Shown piece by piece: positions 35,601 through 43,950 of a stretch of 47,674 nucleotides of DNA. The notes beneath the pieces are model-generated. The model did not search any database and was not told the origin of the DNA. It saw only the letters and a program-made list of their open reading frames with translations. A program made the translations under genes and the position numbers. Origin of the DNA: Paramuribaculum sp. (GTDB lineage Bacteria > Bacteroidota > Bacteroidia > Bacteroidales > Muribaculaceae). Numbering within the stretch: the first letter of the stretch is position 1; every line of letters starts with the position of its first letter. The stretch lies in the NCBI GenBank assembly GCA_029060545.1, contig JAIDTT010000032.1, forward strand, positions 1 to 47,674. The letters run 5' to 3'.

Positions 35601-37258
35601 CCTTCGCCACTGACATATCCGGTTATGCTACCGGCGACGCCCGCCTATGGGGCACTTTCAAGCTCATCGACATGACTGGCGAAGTCTACGGCGAGGATGT
35701 TAAGATCACGCTCGGCTTCACCAACACCTCATATACCACCACCGACACTGTGCGCTTCACACCTGGCCGTATCGATATACAGCCGCTCACCATCCGCGAC
35801 GACTACGGCAACACCGCCACACTCAGCGGATGGCTCACCCACAAGTGCTTCAAGAGTCCTGAATTCAAATTCGAGGTGACAGACGCCCGCGATCTGCTTG
35901 TCTACGACGTGAAAGAGAATCCGGAGCAGCGGTGGTATGGGCGCGTGTTCGGCAATGGCCGAGCCGAGGTATCAGGCGCACCCGGTATCGTGGATATCAC
36001 TATGGATATGACCACTGCTGGCAACTCTACATTCACCTACATTCTCTCCAATGCCCTTGTGGCGGAGGACTATACATTCCTCACCTTCCGCGACCGCGAT
36101 CAGGCGCGCAAGGATTCGATCAGAGCCGCATCTGCCCCGCCTTTGGTGCTCGACTATATCGAACGGGGCAAAAATGCCGAAGTGGCCGGTTCGAGCAACT
36201 ACCATATCGATCTGCGCGTCGACATCACTCCGCAGGCGGCCATCAATCTTGTGATGGATCCCGTTGGTGGTGACTGCGTGCGCGCCAATGGCTCGGGCAA
36301 TCTGCGTATGACTTACGACGCCGCAAACAACGACCTGAAGATGAACGGCACATACGTAGTGGACCGCGGTAGCTACAACTTCACCCTCCAGGATATCATC
36401 ATCAAGAACTTCACTCTGCGCGAAGGCAGCAGCATAGCCTTCCACGGCGACCCGTACGCCGCTCAGCTCGATATCGTGGCATCATATCAGGTAAAAGCCA
36501 ACATCTCCGATCTCGATCAGTCATTTCTCGAGGATAAGGAGCTCAACCGCACCAATGTGCCGGTCGACGCGCTACTGATCGTGAAAGGTGATATGCGCCA
36601 GCCCGACATCACGTTCGATCTCGATTTCCCCACGCTCACTCAGGAGACCAAGCGCAAGGTACGCTCCATCATCAATACGGAGGAGATGATGAACCGCCAG
36701 ATCATCTATCTGCTGGCGCTCAACCGCTTCTACACACCTGAATATATGAACGCTACGCGTGGCAACGAACTCTTCTCCGTAGCCTCGTCTACACTGGCGT
36801 CGCAGCTCAGCAATATCCTCGGACAATTTTCCGACAATTGGTCGATCTCCCCGAATCTGCGATCCGACAGAGGCGACTTCTCCGATGTCGAAGTCGACGT
36901 GGCGCTATCAAGCCAGCTGCTCAACAACCGACTGCTGCTCAACGGCAACTTCGGCTATCGCGACAAATCGCTCAACAACAATTCCTTCATCGGCGATTTC
37001 GACATCGAATACCTATTGAATCCAAGCGGCTCGTGGCGACTGAAGGCCTATAACAGATACAACGACCAGAACTACTACCTCAAGAGCGCACTCACCACTC
37101 AGGGTGTCGGCATCGTGTTCAAGCGCGACTTCGACGACTTCTTCTCCTTCCTGCGCCACAAGAAGAAGCCCGCGGCTGAATCCATCGACGAGACACCTTC
37201 GGTAGCTCCGACCTCACCGGTCGAGCAAGCTGACACATCTCTCATCCAATTCCGCTGA
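32663..37258 (+). CDS. tamB: translocation/assembly module TamB family protein
   Basis: This 1531-residue AsmA/TamB-type protein has an N-terminal signal anchor (TLLLLAILLPAALYVAL), a long run of beta-strand-rich repeats expected to form a periplasm-spanning hydrophobic groove, and the C-terminal DUF490 domain (about 1170-1480). That domain includes GSGNLRMTYDAANNDLKMNGTYVVDRGSYNFTLQDIIIKNF and DLDFPTLTQETKRKVRSIIN. TamB-like proteins carry phospholipids or help outer-membrane protein assembly. The C-terminal ~25 residues are low-complexity. It stands alone downstream of priA and is convergent with the flavin reductase gene. Confidence 0.94.
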   Translation: MKLTYKILRTIAVTLLLLAILLPAALYVALSTSAVQNYLRHRAQSELTNLLGAEVTIDHIAISPFNRLTLHGISVANPDSTDSERPNALTVRRLGAGINIWNYLAHDRIVLNYAEIIGLDAKIYRDSAGAPLNIQPIIDALAPKDPSKPPTRFDLAINTVVLRASSVSYDVGRDSVAPGRFDPRHIAITSLNADLQLPRLSNDTTEIDLRTLTLTERSGFSISSMSALCDIRNGVVDLSDFSIFTPTSYIGLNNQQIDTHALDRESIAYMPVDVRLTRNSHITTTDLAYFIPALSPLDLDFRTALHIDGTPDQLTLQELELLSSSGVSLSATGYLEGLITSDQPSYQLPRMELKANGANAAEIVNLVRPVDLRIARLLANAGTIEATLSAAGTTSEGNASLGLITSQGLVTFDSDYRLNGRAPAFSGYMAVDELNVASLLSGVVGGAASKISDLSLSANFDVALTKSVPDGSVQLDLSSITYLGHTYTDIAADLQTQQGTSNLSLVGDCAGLHIDAGATLEPVDGGRALDFSIDASQINLAHLGLASRYPDRDLAFSCSGSIIGSSVHDVEGNFDIDHLEWINASGKGLVLNHVGLACVRGEEADTLSLDSELLTGSVVGVFDFTTIAPAVKAIIASTMPQLAGGKPSARTTSDTWANDFTYSFTLNTLEPLEPTFKIPVKILDPVRIFGAVSSSDGTLSASVDAPYLGQGTNKVIEGTALSATVVAATEEMPQSRGWLNFATNVPTKNGKMHLVANSYARDDRLDGHVEWLIDRERRFSGDLNVTAGFERDADGSLISRININPGSAVFNDTVWTVEPALITYAGKELTVDGFKAWRTNQAIEIYGRASESEADTLFVELDHVDLDYVFETLAIPTAMFGGNVSGKVYATRVLTPTPQAYTPGLDVKGLKYNGTVLGDAELRSRWYNDNKSVSILADITQSDGRHSYVDGAIFVTADSLDLRFKADRLPIGFLKTYMAAFATDISGYATGDARLWGTFKLIDMTGEVYGEDVKITLGFTNTSYTTTDTVRFTPGRIDIQPLTIRDDYGNTATLSGWLTHKCFKSPEFKFEVTDARDLLVYDVKENPEQRWYGRVFGNGRAEVSGAPGIVDITMDMTTAGNSTFTYILSNALVAEDYTFLTFRDRDQARKDSIRAASAPPLVLDYIERGKNAEVAGSSNYHIDLRVDITPQAAINLVMDPVGGDCVRANGSGNLRMTYDAANNDLKMNGTYVVDRGSYNFTLQDIIIKNFTLREGSSIAFHGDPYAAQLDIVASYQVKANISDLDQSFLEDKELNRTNVPVDALLIVKGDMRQPDITFDLDFPTLTQETKRKVRSIINTEEMMNRQIIYLLALNRFYTPEYMNATRGNELFSVASSTLASQLSNILGQFSDNWSISPNLRSDRGDFSDVEVDVALSSQLLNNRLLLNGNFGYRDKSLNNNSFIGDFDIEYLLNPSGSWRLKAYNRYNDQNYYLKSALTTQGVGIVFKRDFDDFFSFLRHKKKPAAESIDETPSVAPTSPVEQADTSLIQFR

Positions 37259-37269
37259 TCTCCTTGCTC

Positions 37270-37830
37270 CTATTTCTTCTTCACGGTCCAGCCGAAACGG
37301 CCTACATGCTCACCTTGAGTGTAATAATTACCGTGTGAATAGTTAAGCAAACCCGCTTTTTCAAGCTCAAACTTACCGGTTTCCGGGTCGATTAGAGCCT
37401 CATCGGCCAGCACATCGAGAACCTCGGCTATCATCATGTCATGGCTGCCGAGCCTGATGATCTCCTTCACCCGGCATTCAATACTCATAGGCGACTCCTT
37501 GATGTGCGGACATCCTACGGCTACCCCCGGCTCCGGAGTGAGCCCGGTTTCCTTCCACTTGTCGTAGTCACGTCCCGAGCGCACACCACACCAGTCTGTA
37601 GCTCTGGCCATAGCCTCGGTGGTGAGATTGATGGTAAATTCCATCCGCTCCGTGATCATAGGATAGGAATACCGCTCCGGGCGCACTGAGATATAGCACA
37701 TTGCCGGATCCGAACAGATCGTTCCGGTCCATGCCACGGTGAGCATATTGCTGTTTTCCATCGTGCCGCAGGTCACGAGCACTGCCGGCAGCGGGTAGAT
37801 CATCGTGCCGGGACGCCATATTTGTTTCAT
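37270..37830 (-). CDS. flavin reductase-like FMN-binding protein
   Basis: The 186-residue protein has the flavin reductase-like split-barrel domain. LPAVLVTCGTMENSNMLTVAWTGTICSDPAMCYISVRP covers the FMN-binding strand and loop, and FTINLT, D-CGVRSGRDYDKW and the acidic H-MMIAEVLDV segment follow as in Bacteroidetes members. It probably uses NAD(P)H to reduce flavin or another small substrate. I chose ATG 37830, one base after the patatin gene's stop; the longer frame runs through that gene. Co-transcription with the patatin gene is likely, though no functional link is obvious. Confidence 0.88.
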   Translation of the reverse strand: MKQIWRPGTMIYPLPAVLVTCGTMENSNMLTVAWTGTICSDPAMCYISVRPERYSYPMITERMEFTINLTTEAMARATDWCGVRSGRDYDKWKETGLTPEPGVAVGCPHIKESPMSIECRVKEIIRLGSHDMMIAEVLDVLADEALIDPETGKFELEKAGLLNYSHGNYYTQGEHVGRFGWTVKKK

Positions 37831-37831
37831 A

Positions 37832-40114
37832 TCAGAGAAATTTAGGTGCTTGAATAAAAAGGCCGAGCGAGAGGCCGAAATTCCATCGGCCACCCTTGGC
37901 CGATAGATAATTGGTATAAACAGAAATATCCGCAAAGGGCAAAGCGGCTACGGCTTTGATGCCGCCGAACCATACGGGATGCGACAGCCAGTCGCCATAA
38001 TAAGCGCGTCCTGACGGGTCACAAAGTATCCGGCGCGCCGGAAGCATCATAGATCCCTGGGCTCTGAGCTGAATCATTGATCCGAGCATCCATACAGGCT
38101 CCACACCAATAGTTGCGAATCCATTGGCACGCAAATCGGGTATGAGCAGATTACTATATGTAGGCGACGGCTCCCAAGCCGGAGCATCTATCACTGCTGC
38201 TATGTATTCCGATAAGAGCTGACGCCCGGAATAGAGAGCCCGCGCATTAAGTCCGAGGCTCCACGACGACGACAACCTCACATACTCTTCCCAACGGGCG
38301 TCGGCCTGCCACCACCGGCGATGCAACCTTTCACGCGACTGCAGGCGATCGGAATTCAGATAGCACTGCCCTAACACAGCCGACAGCTGCGCTTCCACAA
38401 GGCGTCCGGCGGTAGGCGATCCGCTCTGGTTGAGCGTATTGAGCGTATATATAAGCCGCGCTGTAGCCAAGTTCTGCGACAGATCTATCATCTCCGATCC
38501 ATTGTCGTAACCGTCGCCACGGTGACCGCCACCCACCTCTATCGCCACTCGCCCGGGTCGTCCGGCCGCCACGGCATAACCTATCCGGCCGAAATACTCG
38601 TCGGTAGTAAGATCGTTGGAGAGCGATCGGCGGAAGAAGAAGGAATTTTTCGGAAAGTACTTGCGGCGTGAGGCTACCACATCGAGCGTGATAGCCGACG
38701 GGACGGATCTGAGCAGTTTGATCTGACCTGACAATTCACCTGCAAGATAGCTCTGGCCTATCCAGCCGTTGAGCCTCAAGTCAAGAGAGTTGAAACTGAG
38801 AGTACGGTAGCCGCCGGAGATGAATAGCTGGCTGGTGGTAGCCGTGGATAGATAGCCGCCTATACCTACCGATACGTTCTTCTTAAGTCGCGAAGTAAGG
38901 TTGAGGTCAAAGAGTTCGCTGTCCGCATCATAGTCAGCTACGATCTCCAGATTGCGGAACTTTCCGGGGGTGATGGCGCGGTAGTAGGCATTGCGAGCGT
39001 GATCAAGTCCGAATGTATCGGCACTCTGAGTGTTGAAGAGATGCTCCACATACTGATTCTGCGATGGGGAGCCGCCGGTCACAGTCACCTTGCCAAATTT
39101 CAGCGCCGGAGTGGCCGACTTGAATACCTGACGGGTAAGTCGCCGTGTCTCTGCCGGGATACGTGCATGTATACGCGCCTTGATCGAGTCGATGTGAGCC
39201 ATAGCAAAGTCGTAGCCACGACGATATATCTGCGGAGCCTTCTCGAAATCGAGCAGTCCGAAGTCCTCGAGGTGAATGCGCAGTTTGATACCGGCATCCT
39301 CGGGGAGCGATGAGTCGCTGTGCTGTATGATCATCGTTTCGAGCTGATCCATCATATTGGGATTCTGCGACTTCACTTCGGTCGACGCCACATCTACTCC
39401 GATCATTATCTGCGGAGCGAAATCGCTGCGCATCACGTCTACCGGAAAGTTATCATAGATACCGCCGTCGTAGAGCAGAGCGCCACCGCGCTCAATCGGG
39501 TGAAACACAAGCGGGAAGCTCATCGAAGAGCGCACAGCGTCGCCGAGCGCTCCGCTGCGCCACACCTTCATCCGCTTATTGGTCACGTCGGAAGCCACGC
39601 AGCGGAAGGGCACGTATAGATTATTGAAGTTGCCGCCACACTGCGCGGTGTAGGGGGCATATAGCTCCATAAACGCAAAATTCATCGGCAGCGGATTGAT
39701 GAGGCTCGACGGCAGTATCGACTGCATCAGAGTGCTGTCGCCGAGTGTAAGATTGAGCATCACGGGGAGCGGTTGCTCTCTGAGGAAGTAATACGTAAGT
39801 TCGTTGTTCACCACCCCCTGAGCCCAGTCGTTGAACTCTGCCGAGGTAAGCAGCTCCATCATCTCGGCTGGTGTGAAACCGCAGGCATACAGGCTGCCGA
39901 TGATAGCACCCATTGATGTGCCGGCAATATAGTCGATCGGTATATCAGCCTCTTCAAGAGCCTGAATCACACCCACGTGAGCTATACCTTTGGCTCCACC
40001 GCCACTGAGTACAAGTCCGACCGACTGCGGCTCGTCAGCTCCGACGCCAGCCGCCACAGCCACTTGTGAGGCGATAAGCCATAACGATACGATAAACAAT
40101 ACTATTCTGCGCAT
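37832..40114 (-). CDS. patatin-like phospholipase with C-terminal beta-barrel (PlpD-like)
   Basis: The 760-residue exported protein has a signal peptide (about 1-22) and a patatin domain: oxyanion loop GGGAKG (38-43), nucleophile S67 in GTSMG (65-69) and D216 in the DGG motif. A POTRA-like segment follows (about 330-410, [23 protein letters not shown]), then a C-terminal region of alternating strands ending in [16 protein letters not shown], as in outer-membrane beta-barrels of the Omp85 type. This is the type V-D autotransporter-like layout. It probably hydrolyses phospholipids at the cell surface or periplasm. ATG 40114 gives the signal peptide. Confidence 0.92.
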   Translation of the reverse strand: MRRIVLFIVSLWLIASQVAVAAGVGADEPQSVGLVLSGGGAKGIAHVGVIQALEEADIPIDYIAGTSMGAIIGSLYACGFTPAEMMELLTSAEFNDWAQGVVNNELTYYFLREQPLPVMLNLTLGDSTLMQSILPSSLINPLPMNFAFMELYAPYTAQCGGNFNNLYVPFRCVASDVTNKRMKVWRSGALGDAVRSSMSFPLVFHPIERGGALLYDGGIYDNFPVDVMRSDFAPQIMIGVDVASTEVKSQNPNMMDQLETMIIQHSDSSLPEDAGIKLRIHLEDFGLLDFEKAPQIYRRGYDFAMAHIDSIKARIHARIPAETRRLTRQVFKSATPALKFGKVTVTGGSPSQNQYVEHLFNTQSADTFGLDHARNAYYRAITPGKFRNLEIVADYDADSELFDLNLTSRLKKNVSVGIGGYLSTATTSQLFISGGYRTLSFNSLDLRLNGWIGQSYLAGELSGQIKLLRSVPSAITLDVVASRRKYFPKNSFFFRRSLSNDLTTDEYFGRIGYAVAAGRPGRVAIEVGGGHRGDGYDNGSEMIDLSQNLATARLIYTLNTLNQSGSPTAGRLVEAQLSAVLGQCYLNSDRLQSRERLHRRWWQADARWEEYVRLSSSWSLGLNARALYSGRQLLSEYIAAVIDAPAWEPSPTYSNLLIPDLRANGFATIGVEPVWMLGSMIQLRAQGSMMLPARRILCDPSGRAYYGDWLSHPVWFGGIKAVAALPFADISVYTNYLSAKGGRWNFGLSLGLFIQAPKFL

Positions 40115-40129
40115 ACAGCAATTTTTCTT

Positions 40130-40137
40130 CAAATATA
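40130..40137 (-). promoter_or_regulatory. -7 box of the patatin gene
   Basis: TATATTTG on the minus strand lies 15 nt before ATG 40114 in an AT-rich divergent promoter region. Confidence 0.45.
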
Positions 40138-40202
40138 TCAAATATTTTTCGATTGTGCCGACATCATCAGGTATTAGATATTGCAATTCGGCGGGTAATT
40201 CG

Positions 40203-40210
40203 TAAATTTG
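40203..40210 (+). promoter_or_regulatory. -7 box of the envelope gene cluster
   Basis: TAAATTTG fits TAnnTTTG and ends 23 nt before ATG 40234. It would drive the glycosyltransferase, DUF4922-SpoIID and AmpG-like genes, which are coupled or nearly abutting. Confidence 0.45.
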
Positions 40211-40233
40211 AAGAAAATAAATATTCTCTCACT

Positions 40234-41550
40234 ATGGCTACAGACCACGAAATACCGGTTGTCGAGCTGCCAACTATATGCTCTACAGAGCAATTAGGTA
40301 GCGTGCTCCGGAGTGCGCCATCAGGTAAGTATCTGCTGCTGCATCTTACTTCGGCGACCTCCGATTCGCCGACCGACTATAAAAAACTCGCCGATGCTCC
40401 GGAGGCCACTTTCACATATTCCTCATACGAGAACCCCGATACCGGCAACACTATACCGCTGATAAAGTATCAGTTGGGCAGCGTCCGCGATGACTTTGAT
40501 TTCGGCCCGCTTGTTCGGATTTCCCTACCCGACGCACTCGAATCCCTGGCTTCTATCGATCCGGGATATCGCTATGCGGCGTGGTACGCCCTGCGGCTCG
40601 CCCTGAGCCGCCGCCAACTTCCGGTCTACATCCCCGAGCCACTTTACAGTGTATCGTCGGTAGCGGCTACCGACGATCACGAAGCGCACTTCGCCTACGT
40701 GAATCCGCGCAATGAAGCAGTGCAGAAGGAGATGGAAGCAGCCTTCACCGCCCACCTCGAAGCCCTCGGAGCCCGGCTTCCGCAACGCACCAGGCGTGTG
40801 GCCGACGAAGGAGTGTTTCCGGTAGAGGCCTCCGTAGTGATTCCGGTGCGCAACCGCGCCGCCACTATCGCCGATGCAGTGGAAAGCGCGCTCAGCCAGA
40901 CGGCTCCGTTCGACTTCAATATCATCGTGGTCGACAATCACTCCACCGACGGGACTACCGAGATACTCTCCGCTTTAGCCGCCCGCGATCATCGTGTGAT
41001 CCACCACATCCCTACCCCTACCGATCTCGGCATCGGCGGATGCTGGAACGAAGCGCTCTTTCATCCGCTCTGCGGCCGCTACGCCGTGCAGCTCGACAGC
41101 GACGACCTCTACAGCCACAGCAATGTGCTTCGCGACATAGTGGACTGTTTCCGCTCCACCGGCGCCGCCATGGTAGTGGGAGCCTATGCCCTCACCGACT
41201 TCTCACTCAATCCGATACCGCCAGGCACCATCGCCCACCGCGAATGGACAGACGTCAATGGACACAACAATCTGCTGCGCGTCAACGGCATCGGAGCTCC
41301 GCGAGCATTCCGTACCGCGATAGCCCGACGCAATCCGATGGCCAACGTATCGTATGGCGAGGACTACGGCATGGCGCTGCGCCTGTCGCGCTCCTACCCC
41401 GTTGGCCGCATCTTCGATGTGCTTTATCTCTGCCGGCGCTGGGATGGAAACAGCGACGCCAACCTATCGCGCGAACGTCTCAACGGCTACAACACCTACA
41501 AGGATTCGCTCCGCACTGCCGAACTCAAAGCCCGCATCAAAGCCGTATGA
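40234..41550 (+). CDS. family 2 glycosyltransferase with degenerate N-terminal GT-like region
   Basis: The 438-residue protein has a GT2 (GT-A fold) domain from about residue 195: [40 protein letters not shown], and the metal-binding DSDD at 288-291. A later [11 protein letters not shown] segment matches the ED catalytic-base region. Residues 1-195 look like a decayed GT half ([39 protein letters not shown]). It has no transmembrane segment. Its stop overlaps the next start (ATGA). The last 21 codons are part of the 356-bp tandem duplication, so its C-terminal peptide is encoded twice. Confidence 0.9.
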   Translation: MATDHEIPVVELPTICSTEQLGSVLRSAPSGKYLLLHLTSATSDSPTDYKKLADAPEATFTYSSYENPDTGNTIPLIKYQLGSVRDDFDFGPLVRISLPDALESLASIDPGYRYAAWYALRLALSRRQLPVYIPEPLYSVSSVAATDDHEAHFAYVNPRNEAVQKEMEAAFTAHLEALGARLPQRTRRVADEGVFPVEASVVIPVRNRAATIADAVESALSQTAPFDFNIIVVDNHSTDGTTEILSALAARDHRVIHHIPTPTDLGIGGCWNEALFHPLCGRYAVQLDSDDLYSHSNVLRDIVDCFRSTGAAMVVGAYALTDFSLNPIPPGTIAHREWTDVNGHNNLLRVNGIGAPRAFRTAIARRNPMANVSYGEDYGMALRLSRSYPVGRIFDVLYLCRRWDGNSDANLSRERLNGYNTYKDSLRTAELKARIKAV

Positions 41551-41839
41551 AACGAAGTGAAATAGACCGCTTTGTAGCCATGCAGCTCGCCGCGTGGCCA
41601 ATGGCACGGACCAACCACGATGCCCTTGCAGATGCCGTATCTAAAGTAGTGGATGTCGACGGCTACCCCATCACCCTGCTCGCCCTGCCGGCACGTGCCG
41701 CATCCAACAAAGCCGATATCCGCCCCGAAGCCATTGCCGCCCGCCCCTGCTTCCTATGCCGCGCCAACCGCCCGGCTGAGCAACAGATACATCAGCTCTG
41801 CGGCTACGAGATGCTCGTCAATCCCTATCCGATACGTCC
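41484..41839 (+). repeat. 356-bp tandem duplication, copy 1
   Basis: The unit covers the last codons of the glycosyltransferase gene, the ATGA junction and the first ~98 codons of the DUF4922-SpoIID gene. It repeats immediately at 41840-42195 with no difference that I can see. The junctions share only the 3-bp microhomology CGG (copy 2 match extends to 42198). Confidence 0.93.
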
Positions 41840-41906
41840 CGGCTACAACACCTACAAGGATTCGCTCCGCACTGCCGAACTCAAAGCCCGCATCAAAGCC
41901 GTATGA
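41547..41906 (+). pseudogene. truncated chimeric copy of the DUF4922-SpoIID gene made by tandem duplication
   Basis: This 119-residue ORF is identical to residues 1-99 of the full-length protein (through NPYPIRPG, including the C68/C71 CxxC pair). It then fuses in frame to the 20-residue glycosyltransferase tail ([20 protein letters not shown]). Because 356 is 2 modulo 3, the duplicated tail lands in the reading frame of this copy, and the ORF ends in the same ATGA overlap as the original junction. It lacks the HLHFQ motif and the SpoIID domain. It is probably a non-functional remnant, but translation could be coupled from the glycosyltransferase and passed on to the full gene. An assembly artefact is possible. 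Confidence 0.8.
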
Positions 41907-42195
41907 AACGAAGTGAAATAGACCGCTTTGTAGCCATGCAGCTCGCCGCGTGGCCAATGGCACGGACCAACCACGATGCCCTTGCAGATGCCGTATCTAA
42001 AGTAGTGGATGTCGACGGCTACCCCATCACCCTGCTCGCCCTGCCGGCACGTGCCGCATCCAACAAAGCCGATATCCGCCCCGAAGCCATTGCCGCCCGC
42101 CCCTGCTTCCTATGCCGCGCCAACCGCCCGGCTGAGCAACAGATACATCAGCTCTGCGGCTACGAGATGCTCGTCAATCCCTATCCGATACGTCC
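41840..42195 (+). repeat. 356-bp tandem duplication, copy 2
   Basis: This second copy provides the ATGA start (41903) and N-terminal codons of the intact gene. Perfect identity implies a very recent event, ongoing homogenisation, or misassembly. Such a repeat can collapse by RecA or slippage and restore the two-gene arrangement. Confidence 0.93.
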
Positions 42196-43948
42196 CGGTC
42201 ACCTCACGATAGTGTCGCCCGACCATACACCACAGAGCATTTCGGAGCGCGTGACCGACATCATAGCCGTGGCGCGACAGCTCGACGGCTACACTACATT
42301 CTACAATGGTCCCAAGTGCGGCGCATCCGCTCCCGATCATCTTCATTTTCAGGCCGTACCCACGGAGTATATGGTCGTGTGGGATAATCTCGACAAAATC
42401 TTTTGGCCACACATCCATATCTCTGCCACTGCCGATGACATGGAACGCACTCTCACTCTACGGCTCAAATCGCTCCCCCACACACCTGCCGACGAGCCGA
42501 AAGTGAATATACTGATGCGTACACCCCGCCCCGGACACCTTGAGGCGCTGATATTTCCACGTCTTCGTCACCGTCCCGCCTGCTTCGGCGAAGTGCTTGT
42601 CAGCCCCGGCTCAATGGATATGAGCGGCACGATAGTGACACCGCGCATCGCCGACCTCGACCTGCTCACCCCCGACCTTATCCGGCAGATCTACAGCGAA
42701 GTGTCGCTACCTTCAGCTCTGATCGCCGGGCATCCGGTACCGATGATCAGCGTAGGCATACTTGAAGCTCCGGAGGTAAAATATACGGACGCCGACGGCC
42801 ACCGACTCACTGCCCGGGGCTACGAGACCTATGCTGCAGTAGCCCCGGCCGCTGCAGAGAGTATCGCAGTGGAGGGAGTGGTGATCGGCAAGGACTTCCA
42901 CTGGCAACAGCGACAGACCCAACTGTTTAAGGGCCTGCTACGCTTCTCTCGTGTGGGTGAGCTGACGGAGGTTGTCAACTTCATCGATGTGGAGTCGTAC
43001 CTGCGAAGCGTGATCAGTTCCGAGATGAGCGCCGATGCTGATCCGGAATTTCTGAAAGCCCACGCCGTAATCTCGCGCAGTTGGGTACTCGCTCAGATGG
43101 CCACCGTTGACAATCCCGTACCTCCCCCCGGACAGATCACCGACGAGGAGCGTGTGATGTGGTACGACCGTCAGAACCACGACCGCTTCCATGTATGTGC
43201 CGACGATCACTGCCAGCGCTATCAGGGCTTCAGCCGTGCATTCGTGCCGGCGGTAGTCGATGCCCTCAAAGCCACGGAAGGACTTGTACTCACCTACGAC
43301 GGCCGGTTCTGCGACGCCCGCTTCTCAAAATGCTGCGGTGGCGCCACTGAGATCTTCTCTACCTGTTGGCAAGATGTGGATTACCCCTATTTAACAGCAG
43401 TGGCCGATACTCCCGACGGAGCGCTACACTCCGATCTCACCGACGAAGCCGCCGCTACCCGTTGGATATCATCGCGACCGGCCTGCTTCTGCGGCGATGC
43501 ACACCCCGCCGTGCTTGCCAAGGCGCTCAACAGCTACGACCGCACCACCGACGACTACTTCCGATGGAGCGTAAGCTACACCCCCGATGAGCTCGACAGC
43601 CTCGTGAACCGTAAAACCGGCGCTGCCATCGGGCATATCACGTCTATCACTCCGCTACGCCGCGGGCCGTCGGGCAGGATCATGCGCCTGCGCATCGAGG
43701 GTACCGGAGGCACCATCATCATAGGCAAGGAACTGGAGATCCGCCGCGCTCTGTCGGAGAGCCATCTCTACAGCTCAGCCTTTATAGTCCGCCGCTCGTC
43801 CGAGAGGTGGACTCTCGAAGGTGCCGGCTGGGGGCACGGCGTAGGCCTATGCCAGATCGGAGCTGCGCAAATGGCTGCCGACGGCTACACCTTCGAGCAG
43901 ATTCTGAGCCATTACTATCCCGGAGCTAATCTCTCTAAAGCATACTGA
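41903..43948 (+). CDS. DUF4922 (HIT/GalT-like) - SpoIID/LytB fusion protein
   Basis: This 681-residue two-domain protein has no signal peptide. The N-terminal DUF4922 region (about 1-310) has C68-x-x-C71 and NGPKCGASAPDHLHFQ with H146 and H148. This pairing matches GalT/HIT nucleotidyl transferases, and HLHFQA closely resembles GDP-hexose phosphorylases. The C-terminal SpoIID domain (about 330-670) has FIDVESYLRSVISSEM with candidate catalytic E374, a HxCxxxHC cluster (HVCADDHC) and a closing GWGHGVGLCQIGA motif. SpoIID enzymes cleave stem-less peptidoglycan glycans. The gene starts in an ATGA overlap and is 2 bp from the AmpG-like permease gene. A role in handling imported muropeptide sugars is inferred. 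Confidence 0.85.
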   Translation: MKRSEIDRFVAMQLAAWPMARTNHDALADAVSKVVDVDGYPITLLALPARAASNKADIRPEAIAARPCFLCRANRPAEQQIHQLCGYEMLVNPYPIRPGHLTIVSPDHTPQSISERVTDIIAVARQLDGYTTFYNGPKCGASAPDHLHFQAVPTEYMVVWDNLDKIFWPHIHISATADDMERTLTLRLKSLPHTPADEPKVNILMRTPRPGHLEALIFPRLRHRPACFGEVLVSPGSMDMSGTIVTPRIADLDLLTPDLIRQIYSEVSLPSALIAGHPVPMISVGILEAPEVKYTDADGHRLTARGYETYAAVAPAAAESIAVEGVVIGKDFHWQQRQTQLFKGLLRFSRVGELTEVVNFIDVESYLRSVISSEMSADADPEFLKAHAVISRSWVLAQMATVDNPVPPPGQITDEERVMWYDRQNHDRFHVCADDHCQRYQGFSRAFVPAVVDALKATEGLVLTYDGRFCDARFSKCCGGATEIFSTCWQDVDYPYLTAVADTPDGALHSDLTDEAAATRWISSRPACFCGDAHPAVLAKALNSYDRTTDDYFRWSVSYTPDELDSLVNRKTGAAIGHITSITPLRRGPSGRIMRLRIEGTGGTIIIGKELEIRRALSESHLYSSAFIVRRSSERWTLEGAGWGHGVGLCQIGAAQMAADGYTFEQILSHYYPGANLSKAY

Positions 43949-43950
43949 CG

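Noticed and set aside
41040-41906. 288-residue frame running from within the glycosyltransferase gene into the chimeric copy
   Set aside because: Its first ~170 residues are an out-of-frame shadow of the glycosyltransferase; only the part from ATG 41547 is meaningful.
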